From contig PCBK01000147.1 in assembly GCA_002731275.1 (NCBI GenBank), forward strand, positions 1-60,187: 60,187 nucleotides of DNA, written 5' to 3'. The translations under genes were made by a program, and so were the position numbers. Shown piece after piece: positions 27,161 to 35,562 of this stretch. How positions within the stretch are numbered: position 1 is the stretch's first letter; every line of letters starts with the position of its first letter. Origin of the DNA: Deltaproteobacteria bacterium. GTDB taxonomy: Bacteria > Myxococcota_C > UBA6777. The notes beneath the pieces are model-generated. The model did no database searches. It was not told where the DNA came from and saw only the letters and a list, made by a program, of their open reading frames with translations.

Positions 27161-29314
27161 TTACTTGCGATTGGTGGAATGGGGAGTCCTTCGGAGTTGA
27201 CGCCACATAAAGAGTAGACAACCCAAAAAGAGCATGACAGGGAGTCCTGGATCGGGTTGCTCGGACTGGCTTGAGCATCCACAACCACCGCGCACCTGGA
27301 AGCATTTTTCGCCACTCGCGCTGTCACAGTTTGACTGTGTTGTGCCCGAAGAAGGCCAGCAGGCCTGTTCACCAACACATTCAAATCCTGTGGGACACTC
27401 TGCCGACAGCTTGCAAGGTTGTGAACATCTGTTGACACCGCCTTTGTTGGCGCAGAAGTTAGTTACACAATCACTTGCCTGTGTACATCCGGCCTGACCG
27501 ACTTGTAACTTGGTCGTCGTGTTGGAGCAGGGGAGGTCGCCGTCCTTACAATCTTCGTCTTTTCCGTTGCCACAGACTTCTTCTTTGTTGGGGTGCATAT
27601 TGGGATCGTTGTCGTTACAATCTTGAAGACCGATACAACTGTTCCCTACACCGTAGCCATCTTTGTCATTGTCGACACAGGTGTCGCTGCCACTGCAATT
27701 TTCGTCTGTTTGTCCATCGCAGTTGTCATCTTGTGCGTTACCACAGAGCTCTTGTGAGGCTGGGAGGACTTGGTTTTGGCACGCGCTCCAAGTGTTGTTT
27801 TGGCAGGTTTCGAGGCCCTGTTTGCATGTGCCTACACCTTGTGTTCCGGCGGGACCTGTGTAACAGGGGCGGGTCTCGCCAGCTGTACAAGAGCCGGAAG
27901 TGTTGCAACCTTCATCGACATTCCCATCACAGTTATCGTCGAGCTGGTTATTGCAGAGCTCTTGGTTTGTGGGTTTGACTTCACCGTTACAACTTCCCCA
28001 CTCTCCGGCGTTACAAGTCTGTGTGCCACCTTTACAAGAGCCGATCCCGTTGGTGTTGGGGGGGCCTGTATAGCAGTCTCTTGAGAGACCTTCATCGATC
28101 TGCCCATCGCAGTTGTTGTCGACGTTGTCACACAGTTCAGTGCCACCGGGTTGGTTGGCTTCACAGACGATCTTCCCGCCTTTACATTGCTTGGTGCCCT
28201 GTCCACATGGTCCGCCAGTTCCAGTGGTACAGCTTCCGCCAGCGTCGGGGTTGCCTTCGTCTACACTGCCGTCACAGTCGTTGTCTTTGCCGTCACACTT
28301 TTCGGCGGAGGGTTTGGTGTCATTCTGACATGCGCCCCATTTGCCGTTGTTGCAGGAGCGTTTTCCGTCTTTGCAAACACCTTTATTGCGGGTGTTGGCG
28401 GCCCCTGTGTAGCAGGCTTTTGTTTGTCCTGCGTTACATTCTGCGGGAGGACCACACGATGAACAGTCCGCGTAGTAGGCGGAGATCCAACCTGTCGCGC
28501 CGTTGTGGTTGATCTTGTACCAAGTGGTGGTGCCCGAGATGTTTTGTCCTGACGTCGTTTTGGAGAGGACTTTGAGACAGACGCCATCACCAACTGTCCC
28601 AACAGGGGATTGGTTGGTATTGGAAGAGGGGCGGATGTTGAGCTGTCCGCCTTGTAGACGAGCTGTTTTGATGTAGTCACAATTGGTGGGGGGAGGGGGG
28701 TTGGTTGAGCCACCACTTTGGCAGGTTGTCGATGGGTATCCTTTGTAGCTACCTTTGCTGACCCAGTCGTTGTGGACGAAGGGGCAGCGATGTGTGCTGT
28801 AACTCGACGCTGTGTTGACCTGGAAGTGCAGGTGAGGTCCTGTCGAGCAACCACTCGAACCTACTTTTCCGAGACGGTCGCCACATTTGACGTTTTGCCC
28901 CACTTTGACCTGCACCGTCCCTTTCTTCATGTGGAGGTAGTACGAGTGTTTTCCATCGGAGTGCTGAATCTTTACGTAGTTTCCGTTGCAAGGTGAACAG
29001 CTGCCACTGGTGCAACGATCGGCTTGGCCATCGGAGGCTGAGACGACTTTTCCTGGCGCGGCCGCTGTGATCCAGACGCCAGCGTCCATTTTGGTCCATC
29101 GTCCATAGAGACCGTAGTCGCTACCTGCGTGGTTGTCATATGTGTGAGAGCCTCCGTTCCAGTCGCGCTTTGCGCCGGAGGAACGATTGGTATCGTAGTA
29201 GGCTGTGATCACAGTGTCTTTGGTTGGGAGTGGGTAGGCAAATTTGGTTGCAGCTTCGGCGTGTCCCACAAAGAGACCGCAAAATAGCAGGAAGGCAAAG
29301 AATCTCGCGCTCAT
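27161..29314 (-). CDS. exported M23 metallopeptidase fused to SH3b and MopE repeats, MYXO-CTERM
   Basis: 717 residues from the ATG at 29314, chosen because a normal signal peptide (FFAFLLFCGLFVGHAEA) begins there; an upstream in-frame ATG would add 16 non-signal residues. Residues 25-170 form an M23 (LytM/lysostaphin) domain: His62 and Asp66 in NHAGSD, the YYLHMKKG strand and His161/His163 in HLHF, so the zinc site is complete and a peptidoglycan endopeptidase activity is expected. Then come SH3b (about 215-280), several MopE-type modules and a GCGCSS MYXO-CTERM ending. First gene of the tandem operon; the others seem to be derivatives that lost the peptidase. Confidence 0.9.
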   Translation of the reverse strand: MSARFFAFLLFCGLFVGHAEAATKFAYPLPTKDTVITAYYDTNRSSGAKRDWNGGSHTYDNHAGSDYGLYGRWTKMDAGVWITAAAPGKVVSASDGQADRCTSGSCSPCNGNYVKIQHSDGKHSYYLHMKKGTVQVKVGQNVKCGDRLGKVGSSGCSTGPHLHFQVNTASSYSTHRCPFVHNDWVSKGSYKGYPSTTCQSGGSTNPPPPTNCDYIKTARLQGGQLNIRPSSNTNQSPVGTVGDGVCLKVLSKTTSGQNISGTTTWYKINHNGATGWISAYYADCSSCGPPAECNAGQTKACYTGAANTRNKGVCKDGKRSCNNGKWGACQNDTKPSAEKCDGKDNDCDGSVDEGNPDAGGSCTTGTGGPCGQGTKQCKGGKIVCEANQPGGTELCDNVDNNCDGQIDEGLSRDCYTGPPNTNGIGSCKGGTQTCNAGEWGSCNGEVKPTNQELCNNQLDDNCDGNVDEGCNTSGSCTAGETRPCYTGPAGTQGVGTCKQGLETCQNNTWSACQNQVLPASQELCGNAQDDNCDGQTDENCSGSDTCVDNDKDGYGVGNSCIGLQDCNDNDPNMHPNKEEVCGNGKDEDCKDGDLPCSNTTTKLQVGQAGCTQASDCVTNFCANKGGVNRCSQPCKLSAECPTGFECVGEQACWPSSGTTQSNCDSASGEKCFQVRGGCGCSSQSEQPDPGLPVMLFLGCLLFMWRQLRRTPHSTNRK

Positions 29315-29506
29315 GTTTCCATCCCAACATCTTGTGTGAGAACAGGCAAAAAATTTTTCCATTCAAACAATTAACACAGACATATTACACGTTTCGGACG
29401 CCTTGATCAAGACGTGTTTGATTCTTGAATATGTGAGAAGAGAGTGGGTTTGGAGAGAGAGTCTGGATTGTACGGAGGGATTGTTTGTAGAGGAGCAGAG
29501 GGGATG

Positions 29507-30847
29507 TTAGCGAGCTTCAGGTTTTCTTTCAGCTGGCTTTGTGGGTGCGGCTTTGCGTGCAGCAGGCTTCGCGGGCGCAGCAGCCTTACGCTCAGCGGGG
29601 CGTGCAGCAGGCTTCGCGGGAGCAGCTTTGCGCTCAGCAGGGCGTGCTGCGGGTTTTGCGGGAGCAGCTTTGCGCTCAGCGGGGCGTGCAGCAGGTTTCG
29701 CGGGTGCAGCAGCTTTACGCTCAGCTGGTTTTGCAGCAGGCTTCGCAGGTGCAGCAGGCTTCGCGGGCGCAGCTTTACGCTCAGCAGGTTTTGCAGCGGG
29801 CTTCGCGGGCGCAGCTTTTCTTTCAGCAGGACGTGCAGCAGGCTTCGCAGGTGCAGCAGCTTTGCGCTCAGCGGGGCGTGCAGCAGGCTTCGCGGGCGCA
29901 GCAGCTTTGCGCTCAGCTGGACGTGCAGCGGGTTTTGCGGGAGCAGCTTTTCTTTCAGCAGGACGTGCAGCAGGCTTCGCAGGGGCAGCTTTACGCTCAG
30001 CGGGGCGTGCAGCAGGCTTCGCCGGAGCAGCGGGTTTTGCGGGAGCAGCTTTTCTTTCAGCGGGGCGTGCAGCGGGTTTCGCGGGAGCAGCAGCTTTGCG
30101 CTCAGCGGGGCGTGCAGCGGGCTTCGCAGGTGCAGCAGCTTTGCGCTCAGCAGGGCGTGCAGCGGGTTTTGCGGGTGCTTTTCTGTCTGCAGCTTTGCGC
30201 TCAGCTGGTTTGCGTGCTGCTGGTTTTTTGCCGAGGAGAGCGTCGGTTTTCTTCTTCGCTTCTTCAGCTTTTTTCTTGGTGTCGTCTGCTTGTGTTTTCA
30301 GCTCGTTTGCGTTCTTTTTGGCGTCGCTTGCTTTGGTAATGGATGCTTTTGACTTTGCAGTTGCGGCATCTTTTTTGAGCTTTTCAACGCGTTTTTTGGC
30401 GCTTTCGACGAGGCTACGAACTTCGTTGAGCTGTGTTTGGATGGCGTCGAATTTCGCTTTGTTCGCTTTGGTTTTCTTTGCGCCTTTTACAGCTTTTTCT
30501 ACGTCAGCAGCGAGTTTCAGCGTCTCGGAGGATGAGACGTTGACTTTTTCGAGGACCTTCACGGCTTCGTCAGCCATTTTGTGGATGGCTTTGACTGCGA
30601 GTGCGCGTTCGGGGCCAAAAGTCGCAAAGTACGCGAGTGTCATGCTTGTGAACATGAAGATCGTCGCGAGGACAGCCGTAAGTTTAGCGAGGAAGGGAGC
30701 ACTACCACTACCACCAAACATGGTTTGTGTTGCGCTACCTCCAGTGACAATACCACCGCCTTTTCCGGCCTGTAGTAGGATGGCGACGATCATGATGAAA
30801 CAGGTGATGACATGAACCACTTGAATGAAGTTCGCGAGAAAAGTCAT
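29507..30847 (-). CDS. secG: SecG translocon subunit with ~350-residue coiled-coil and Ala/Lys/Pro repeat extension
   Basis: 446 residues from the ATG at 30847 (GGAGAAGG nearby). The first ~75 residues are SecG: two membrane helices around a GKGGGIVTGGSATQTMFGGSG loop (part), the conserved cytoplasmic segment of this translocon subunit. Known SecG proteins are about 70-120 residues; here a Lys/Ala-rich helical region (about 85-200, likely coiled coil) and then at least 15 units of the type AKPAARPAERKA follow. The tail is basic and disordered, and its topology puts it in the periplasm or cytoplasm depending on SecG orientation. The order pgk-tpiA-secG is widely conserved, which supports the identification. 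The DNA of the tail is highly repetitive. Confidence 0.88.
   Translation of the reverse strand: MTFLANFIQVVHVITCFIMIVAILLQAGKGGGIVTGGSATQTMFGGSGSAPFLAKLTAVLATIFMFTSMTLAYFATFGPERALAVKAIHKMADEAVKVLEKVNVSSSETLKLAADVEKAVKGAKKTKANKAKFDAIQTQLNEVRSLVESAKKRVEKLKKDAATAKSKASITKASDAKKNANELKTQADDTKKKAEEAKKKTDALLGKKPAARKPAERKAADRKAPAKPAARPAERKAAAPAKPAARPAERKAAAPAKPAARPAERKAAPAKPAAPAKPAARPAERKAAPAKPAARPAERKAAPAKPAARPAERKAAAPAKPAARPAERKAAAPAKPAARPAERKAAPAKPAAKPAERKAAPAKPAAPAKPAAKPAERKAAAPAKPAARPAERKAAPAKPAARPAERKAAPAKPAARPAERKAAAPAKPAARKAAPTKPAERKPEAR
29541..30225. repeat. tandem ~42-45-bp repeats within the secG tail
   Basis: Repeated units containing GCTTTGCGCTCAG and GCAGGCTTCGCGGG encode the Ala/Lys/Pro/Glu/Arg tail. 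Units vary by point changes and by 3-bp length differences. Such a tract is prone to slippage or recombination. Confidence 0.85.
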
Positions 30848-30888
30848 GGAGCCTTCTCCGTACACACGATAGGTGAAATGAAATAGAG

Positions 30889-31650
30889 TTATGATTGAAA
30901 ATGGACCAACTGGCGAAATGAGTCGACCTTCAGGGATGCGCCACCGACAAGTGCACCGTCGATATCGTCTTCTTGCATCAACGCGACGACGTTGCTGGGT
31001 TTCACGCTTCCGCCGTACAAAAGGCGAACGCTGTTGGCTGTATCTTGATCCACCAATGTCGCGATTTGTTGTCGCAGAAAGTGATGGACTTCTTGTGCTT
31101 GTGCTGGGGTTGCTGTTTTACCAGTGCCGATGGCCCAGATGGGTTCATAGGCGATGGTGAGGGTTTTGGCTTCCTCGGCGGACAAACCTTCGAGGGCGGC
31201 CTTGAGTTGTGCCTCGACACGAGAGAAGGTCTGACCACCCTCTCGCTCTTCGAGACTCTCGCCAATACAGACGATGGGGAGAACGCCTTCAGCGCGGAGC
31301 GCGTCGCTCTTTTCGCGGATAAATGCGTCACTCTCTTCAAAGTATTGGCGTCGTTCGGAGTGCCCAACGATCGCGTATGTACAGCCCACAGCTTTGAGCA
31401 TCGCAGGAGAAACTTCTCCCGTGTACGCGCCACTTGGTTGGGGATGTACGTTTTGTGCTGACAGCTGGATGGGGCTGTCTGCGATGACCTGTGAGACTGC
31501 GTGTAAAGTCACAGTCGTTGGGGCGATCACGACGTCGACGTCTGGTGTCGAACCGACAGCCTCGACGAGCTCCTTGGCAAACGCTACGGATTCGTCAAGT
31601 GTTTTGTTCATTTTCCAGTTGCCGGCGATCAAAGGTCTTCGTTGGCTCAT
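30889..31650 (-). CDS. tpiA: triosephosphate isomerase
   Basis: 253 residues, full length. It interconverts dihydroxyacetone phosphate and glyceraldehyde 3-phosphate. Signature pieces are GNWKMN (substrate Lys), VGHSERR (catalytic His region), AYEPIWAIGTGK (catalytic Glu and flexible loop) and LLYGGSVKPSN (phosphate-binding). It starts 27 bp after pgk and precedes secG by 41 bp; the three form the common glycolysis/secretion gene string. Confidence 0.97.
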   Translation of the reverse strand: MSQRRPLIAGNWKMNKTLDESVAFAKELVEAVGSTPDVDVVIAPTTVTLHAVSQVIADSPIQLSAQNVHPQPSGAYTGEVSPAMLKAVGCTYAIVGHSERRQYFEESDAFIREKSDALRAEGVLPIVCIGESLEEREGGQTFSRVEAQLKAALEGLSAEEAKTLTIAYEPIWAIGTGKTATPAQAQEVHHFLRQQIATLVDQDTANSVRLLYGGSVKPSNVVALMQEDDIDGALVGGASLKVDSFRQLVHFQS

Positions 31651-31677
31651 GGTGTGGCTCCTGTCAGTATGTGACGT

Positions 31678-32907
31678 TTATGCGTCTTCGTGGAGGGCTG
31701 CACGTCGGGCGGCGCGTTGGAACACTGCTTTCAGCGCGGGCAACTCCTTTCCTTCCAAGAAGGAGAGGGAGGCGCCTCCACCTGTCGAGATGTGGCTGAC
31801 TTGTTCGCTGAAGCCAAACTTTTGCACCGCTGCGGCGGAGTCTCCACCACCAACGATTGTGTTGGCATCGGTCTCTGCGAGAGCTTTTGCGATGGCTCTT
31901 GTACCCTCCGCAAAGGATGGCCACTCAAACACACCCATCGGTCCATTCCAGAAGACGCTCTTGGCTTCGGCGATCTCTTTACTGTAGATGCTACGTGTGA
32001 CAGGTCCAATATCGAGACCCATCTCGCCTTCTTCGAAGGTGTCCTCTGTGATACGACAATCCGCGTCTTTTTGGAACGCCTTCGCGACAACGTGGTCAAC
32101 AGGCAAGAGGAATTCCACATTTTGAAGACGAGCGCGTTCGAGCAGTTGCCGCGCGAGCTGGAGTTGTTCGGTCTCTACAAGCGAAGCACCAACATCTTCC
32201 CCTTTTGCCTTCAAGAAGGTGTACGCCATCGCGCCACCAATGAGGATCGTGTCACAACGCTCAAACAGGCTGCTGATCAATTGGATCTTGTCGGAGACTT
32301 TGGCGCCGCCAAGGATCGCAACAAAGGGTTTCTCTGGGTTTGTGTAGAGTTTTCCAAGGATTTCGATCTCTTTTTTGACCAAAAATCCGACGCCACAAGC
32401 GCCCTCCACAAAATCAACCATCCCCGCAGTGGAGGCATGGGCTCTGTGGGCTGTTCCGAATGCGTCGTTGATATAGACATCTGTGTAGGAGGCGAGTTGA
32501 CGACAGAAGCTCTCTTCGTTGCTCTTCTCTGAGGGATCGAAGCGCAAGTTTTCGAGGAGCAGGACATCACCGCTGCGCATATCGTGTACGAGCTTGTTGG
32601 TCGCATCTCTGATGGGGTAGTCGGAGAGAATGACGTCGTGATCGAGCAGCTCCGCGAGTTTTTTCGCGACAGGCTCCAGGCTAAATTTTTTGTCCAGCTT
32701 GCCTTTTGGACGTCCAAGGTGGGAGGCGAGGATGACACGCGCAGAGCGAGCGAGTGCGTAGTTGATCGTCGGTAGCGCCGCACGTAGACGTGTGTCGTCT
32801 GTCACCACGCCGTCTTCAACAGGGGCGTTCAGATCGAGGCGGATAAAGACATTTTTATCGTGGAGATCGAACTGATCGATACTTGGTATCTTTTGCATAT
32901 CTATCAT
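31678..32907 (-). CDS. pgk: phosphoglycerate kinase
   Basis: 409 residues, normal length. It transfers phosphate from 1,3-bisphosphoglycerate to ADP. Typical motifs are VFIRLDLNAPV, ASHLGRPKG, ENLRFDPSE, NDAFGTAHRAHAS, AILGGAKVSDKI, FWNGPMGVFE and VGGGDSAAAV. The ATG at 32907 has GGAG 10 nt upstream; a second ATG three codons later is possible. First gene of pgk-tpiA-secG. Confidence 0.97.
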   Translation of the reverse strand: MIDMQKIPSIDQFDLHDKNVFIRLDLNAPVEDGVVTDDTRLRAALPTINYALARSARVILASHLGRPKGKLDKKFSLEPVAKKLAELLDHDVILSDYPIRDATNKLVHDMRSGDVLLLENLRFDPSEKSNEESFCRQLASYTDVYINDAFGTAHRAHASTAGMVDFVEGACGVGFLVKKEIEILGKLYTNPEKPFVAILGGAKVSDKIQLISSLFERCDTILIGGAMAYTFLKAKGEDVGASLVETEQLQLARQLLERARLQNVEFLLPVDHVVAKAFQKDADCRITEDTFEEGEMGLDIGPVTRSIYSKEIAEAKSVFWNGPMGVFEWPSFAEGTRAIAKALAETDANTIVGGGDSAAAVQKFGFSEQVSHISTGGGASLSFLEGKELPALKAVFQRAARRAALHEDA

Positions 32908-33031
32908 CAAAGAGAGTCTCCAAAGGCAACACCAAAAGGAAGCTCAACTTCCCTTATCAAAAGCCCAAATTGTGTATGACTTTCGATGGTTTTTGGTTTT
33001 CGTATTACACTCGCGTGAAATAGGCCCTAAC

Positions 33032-33060
33032 CTTCTATCATTCCATCCTCATAGAGTCAA
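33032..33060 (-). promoter_or_regulatory. candidate promoter of pgk-tpiA-secG
   Basis: On the minus strand TTGACT and TAGAAG are separated by 17 bp, about 125 bp before the pgk start. The match to the -10 consensus is partial. This lies in the 344-bp region 32908-33251 between the divergent pgk and dcd genes; nothing else is recognised there. Confidence 0.35.
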
Positions 33061-33251
33061 GCGAAAGCTGTGCAACAACTTGTACGTCCCCTCACTGTGT
33101 CATGGATGCTTTGTCATCATTTGTCTTTGTCGTTGGAAATGTTGGCCAGAGTGCGATAAAGTGTGTGTACATTACATTCATCCACAACGGGTGGTCTGGC
33201 CTTGGTCTCTTGCGTAGCGGTGAGGTCGGCTCCCTCAAACGAAAGGTGTGT

Positions 33252-33770
33252 ATGCTCATGAGTATTTTGACCCGCGACGAGATCATCCGTGAAGTTGAGA
33301 GTGGACGTATCAAGATCGATCCCTTCGTCAAAGATGCTATTGGACCCGCCTCCATCGATCTACGTCTGGACAACAAGTTTCGCGTCTTCAAAAAGATCAA
33401 CGAGACCTTCGATATCACCGAAGACGCCAACTACGAACACGTCACCGAATATCTCGAAGTCGACGATCGCTTCTTGTTGCTCCCTGGTGAGAGTGTCCTC
33501 GGCATCACCCTCGAACGTTTGACCTTGCCTGGAGATGTGTGTGGTTGGCTGGAAGGGCGTAGTCGATTCGCGCGTGTGGGGTTGACTGTTCACGTCACCG
33601 CTGGCTTTATGCAGCCGGGCATCTCCAACAAACAGGTGCTTGAGATCAACAACGTCTCCCCCATCCCACTGTACCTGTATCCTGGGACATTTATTTGTCA
33701 GTTCATCTTCCAAAAATGTATCGGAGAAGCTCAATATCAAGGACGTTTTGCCGATCAACTCAAGCCGTAG
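33252..33770 (+). CDS. dcd: dCTP deaminase
   Basis: 172 residues from the ATG at 33252 (AAAGG 5 nt upstream; an ATG two codons later is equally plausible). The dUTPase-fold motifs are present: GPASIDLRLDN, WLEGRSRFARVG, VHVTAGFMQPG and VLEINN, where the Glu corresponds to the catalytic Glu of deaminases. It converts dCTP to dUTP (or dUMP if bifunctional) for thymidylate synthesis. The window also contains the reductase that supplies deoxynucleotides, but far away. An open frame reaches 150 bp upstream, without support for translation. Confidence 0.92.
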   Translation: MLMSILTRDEIIREVESGRIKIDPFVKDAIGPASIDLRLDNKFRVFKKINETFDITEDANYEHVTEYLEVDDRFLLLPGESVLGITLERLTLPGDVCGWLEGRSRFARVGLTVHVTAGFMQPGISNKQVLEINNVSPIPLYLYPGTFICQFIFQKCIGEAQYQGRFADQLKP

Positions 33771-33800
33771 AAGGTGCCCGATTCGTTTGTGTCGCGTGCT

Positions 33801-35345
33801 CTATTTGTTGGGTTTGTAGCGCAAAATGAAGACGATCTCGAGCGCGCGCCGTCCAGGAGGAGGGGGGAGTGGGAGTCGCCAAAGCACCCGCTGGATGCAC
33901 GGCATGGACCAACCTGTCGCCTGTTTATGGACCCCTCCAACTTTCACGATCCGACCGCTTGGCGCGATATGAATGCGTACGAGCGTGCTTGTGTGTCCCT
34001 TGCGATAGCAAAAAGAGAGGGGGCGTCTCATCATTTGTAATGAGATGTTGAGCGAGTAGTGGTAATTGCTCGGTAGTGGTGGGGGTTGTTTGGGCGGCTT
34101 TGGTCCCTTTGTCAGTCGCAGAAGATGTGCCTGAGAGATGGGGCCGATCAACGCCTTGCCTGCGATCCATGGGCCTTTGGGAGGGAAGTGGACCATCAGA
34201 TCGCCTTCCTCTGCGCCGGGTGTCACGATCGCGAAGGGCTTTTGAGGGAGGCGCAGGCGCAGTAACGCGCGATCCCATATGTCAGGCATCCCACCTCCTT
34301 GTAATCGGATCGAGACGACCTTGTCTTTTCGCGAGACAAAACGCGGAAAGTGTCGCTTCCTGATGTGATCTGAACCCCACATGTATCCGATCACATTGCG
34401 CTTTTTTTTGAGTCTGTGGTGGATCGCTTGGAGGCTGAAGATCTCACGTAAGCTATACAGCCAGCACCGATAGTGACGGACTTTTTTGCGAAGACGCAAG
34501 GACATATCACTTGCGACGACGTCGAGGCGAGCGCGTCTTCCCTCTGCATCCTGGTAGTGGCGGGCGAGCTTGATCGTCCTGATCAACTCTTTCAAATACA
34601 GCGGCGAGTAGGAACGACCGAGCATAAAGGCGTTGAGCACTTCGAGCAGCCGATACGCCCACCTGCGCTTTTTGTGGATGTACAGATCGAGAAGCGTTTG
34701 CTGGCCAGAGACGAGCAAAGAGAGCAGTTTTTTGCGTTGGGTCCGGTTGGTCAAGAGCGACTTACGAAGACGCCATGTCTTCCAAAGTTTTCTCATCCAC
34801 CGGACATCTCGCCTGGAGAGACGTTTTTTCTTGAGCTCCGTGACAAACGCCTCCAGCGCGAGATGGGTGACGCCTGAGAGCGCGATCCCGTCTTTGCCAG
34901 GTGTCCATAACTCATTGAAGAAACGATAGTGTTCGATGATGTTGTGATTGTTGCCAAAGAGCAAAAAGAGATTGCCCTTTTTGTGTTGATCGATGCGGCT
35001 CTGTAACCAACCGAGGACCTGCCCTTGCTGCGCGTAAAAACGACCTTCATCGCGGGCTTTTTTGATCCACATGATGGCTTCTTTGATCGTGCGTGGGTAG
35101 TGTCGGCGCTTGCTTGGGGGTTGTCTCTTGATGTGCCTTTGGACGTAGCTCTCGCATTCACTCTCGTTGGCTGGAAAGTAGATCCCAGCGCGAAAAGGCT
35201 TGATCTTGATGTTGTCGACATTGAGCGTGGGGGCTGCAAGCGCAGGTAAGGAGTAGAGGCTGGCGCACAAAAGAACAAACCAAAGGACAATGGAGTGGGA
35301 CGCCTTGGGGCGTGTTTGGTTGGCAATACGTTGTTGTGTGATCAA
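33801..35345 (-). CDS. exported protein: ChaN/TraB-like domain plus AgmX/PglI-like C-terminal domain
   Basis: 514 residues with a signal peptide (VLWFVLLCASLYSLPALA). Residues about 120-350 include FLLFGNNHNIIEHYRF and GYMWGSDHIRKRHF, two His-containing motifs in the places where ChaN/Tiki/TraB-fold proteins keep theirs; similarity is weak. The last ~90 residues (MMRRPLSFCYRKG, PSGRIVKVGGV, MPCIQRVLWRLPLPPPPG) match the AgmX/PglI-type C-terminal domain used by myxobacterial gliding and TonB-like proteins, including the two conserved Cys. The protein is strongly basic. Convergent with dcd. The function is not certain. Confidence 0.62.
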   Translation of the reverse strand: MITQQRIANQTRPKASHSIVLWFVLLCASLYSLPALAAPTLNVDNIKIKPFRAGIYFPANESECESYVQRHIKRQPPSKRRHYPRTIKEAIMWIKKARDEGRFYAQQGQVLGWLQSRIDQHKKGNLFLLFGNNHNIIEHYRFFNELWTPGKDGIALSGVTHLALEAFVTELKKKRLSRRDVRWMRKLWKTWRLRKSLLTNRTQRKKLLSLLVSGQQTLLDLYIHKKRRWAYRLLEVLNAFMLGRSYSPLYLKELIRTIKLARHYQDAEGRRARLDVVASDMSLRLRKKVRHYRCWLYSLREIFSLQAIHHRLKKKRNVIGYMWGSDHIRKRHFPRFVSRKDKVVSIRLQGGGMPDIWDRALLRLRLPQKPFAIVTPGAEEGDLMVHFPPKGPWIAGKALIGPISQAHLLRLTKGPKPPKQPPPLPSNYHYSLNISLQMMRRPLSFCYRKGHTSTLVRIHIAPSGRIVKVGGVHKQATGWSMPCIQRVLWRLPLPPPPGRRALEIVFILRYKPNK

Positions 35346-35562
35346 TGCTCGTCACCTTCTGTCGGGATGATATTGTCTACCCAATACAGTATCGGCGTGG
35401 TCGTTGTGGTTCCATTTTATGATGGAGGGGGGAGGGAGAGCTTGTCAAGAGTATGGTCACAACAAGGAAAAAGCCTTCGAAAAGTTTGAGGTCGGGTTGG
35501 GGACGCGTTACATTTAATGAAGACAAAGCCATGATGCTCGTCAACAACACAGGAGGATGAGA

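Noticed and set aside
29541-30815. A 424-codon open frame opposite secG rich in Ala/Gly/Arg
   Set aside because: It is the antisense of the repetitive SecG tail; the biased composition keeps it open. No ribosome site or domain supports it.
33102-33251. Upstream extension of the dcd frame
   Set aside because: The extra residues do not match the deaminase family and the good ribosome site is at 33242-33246.
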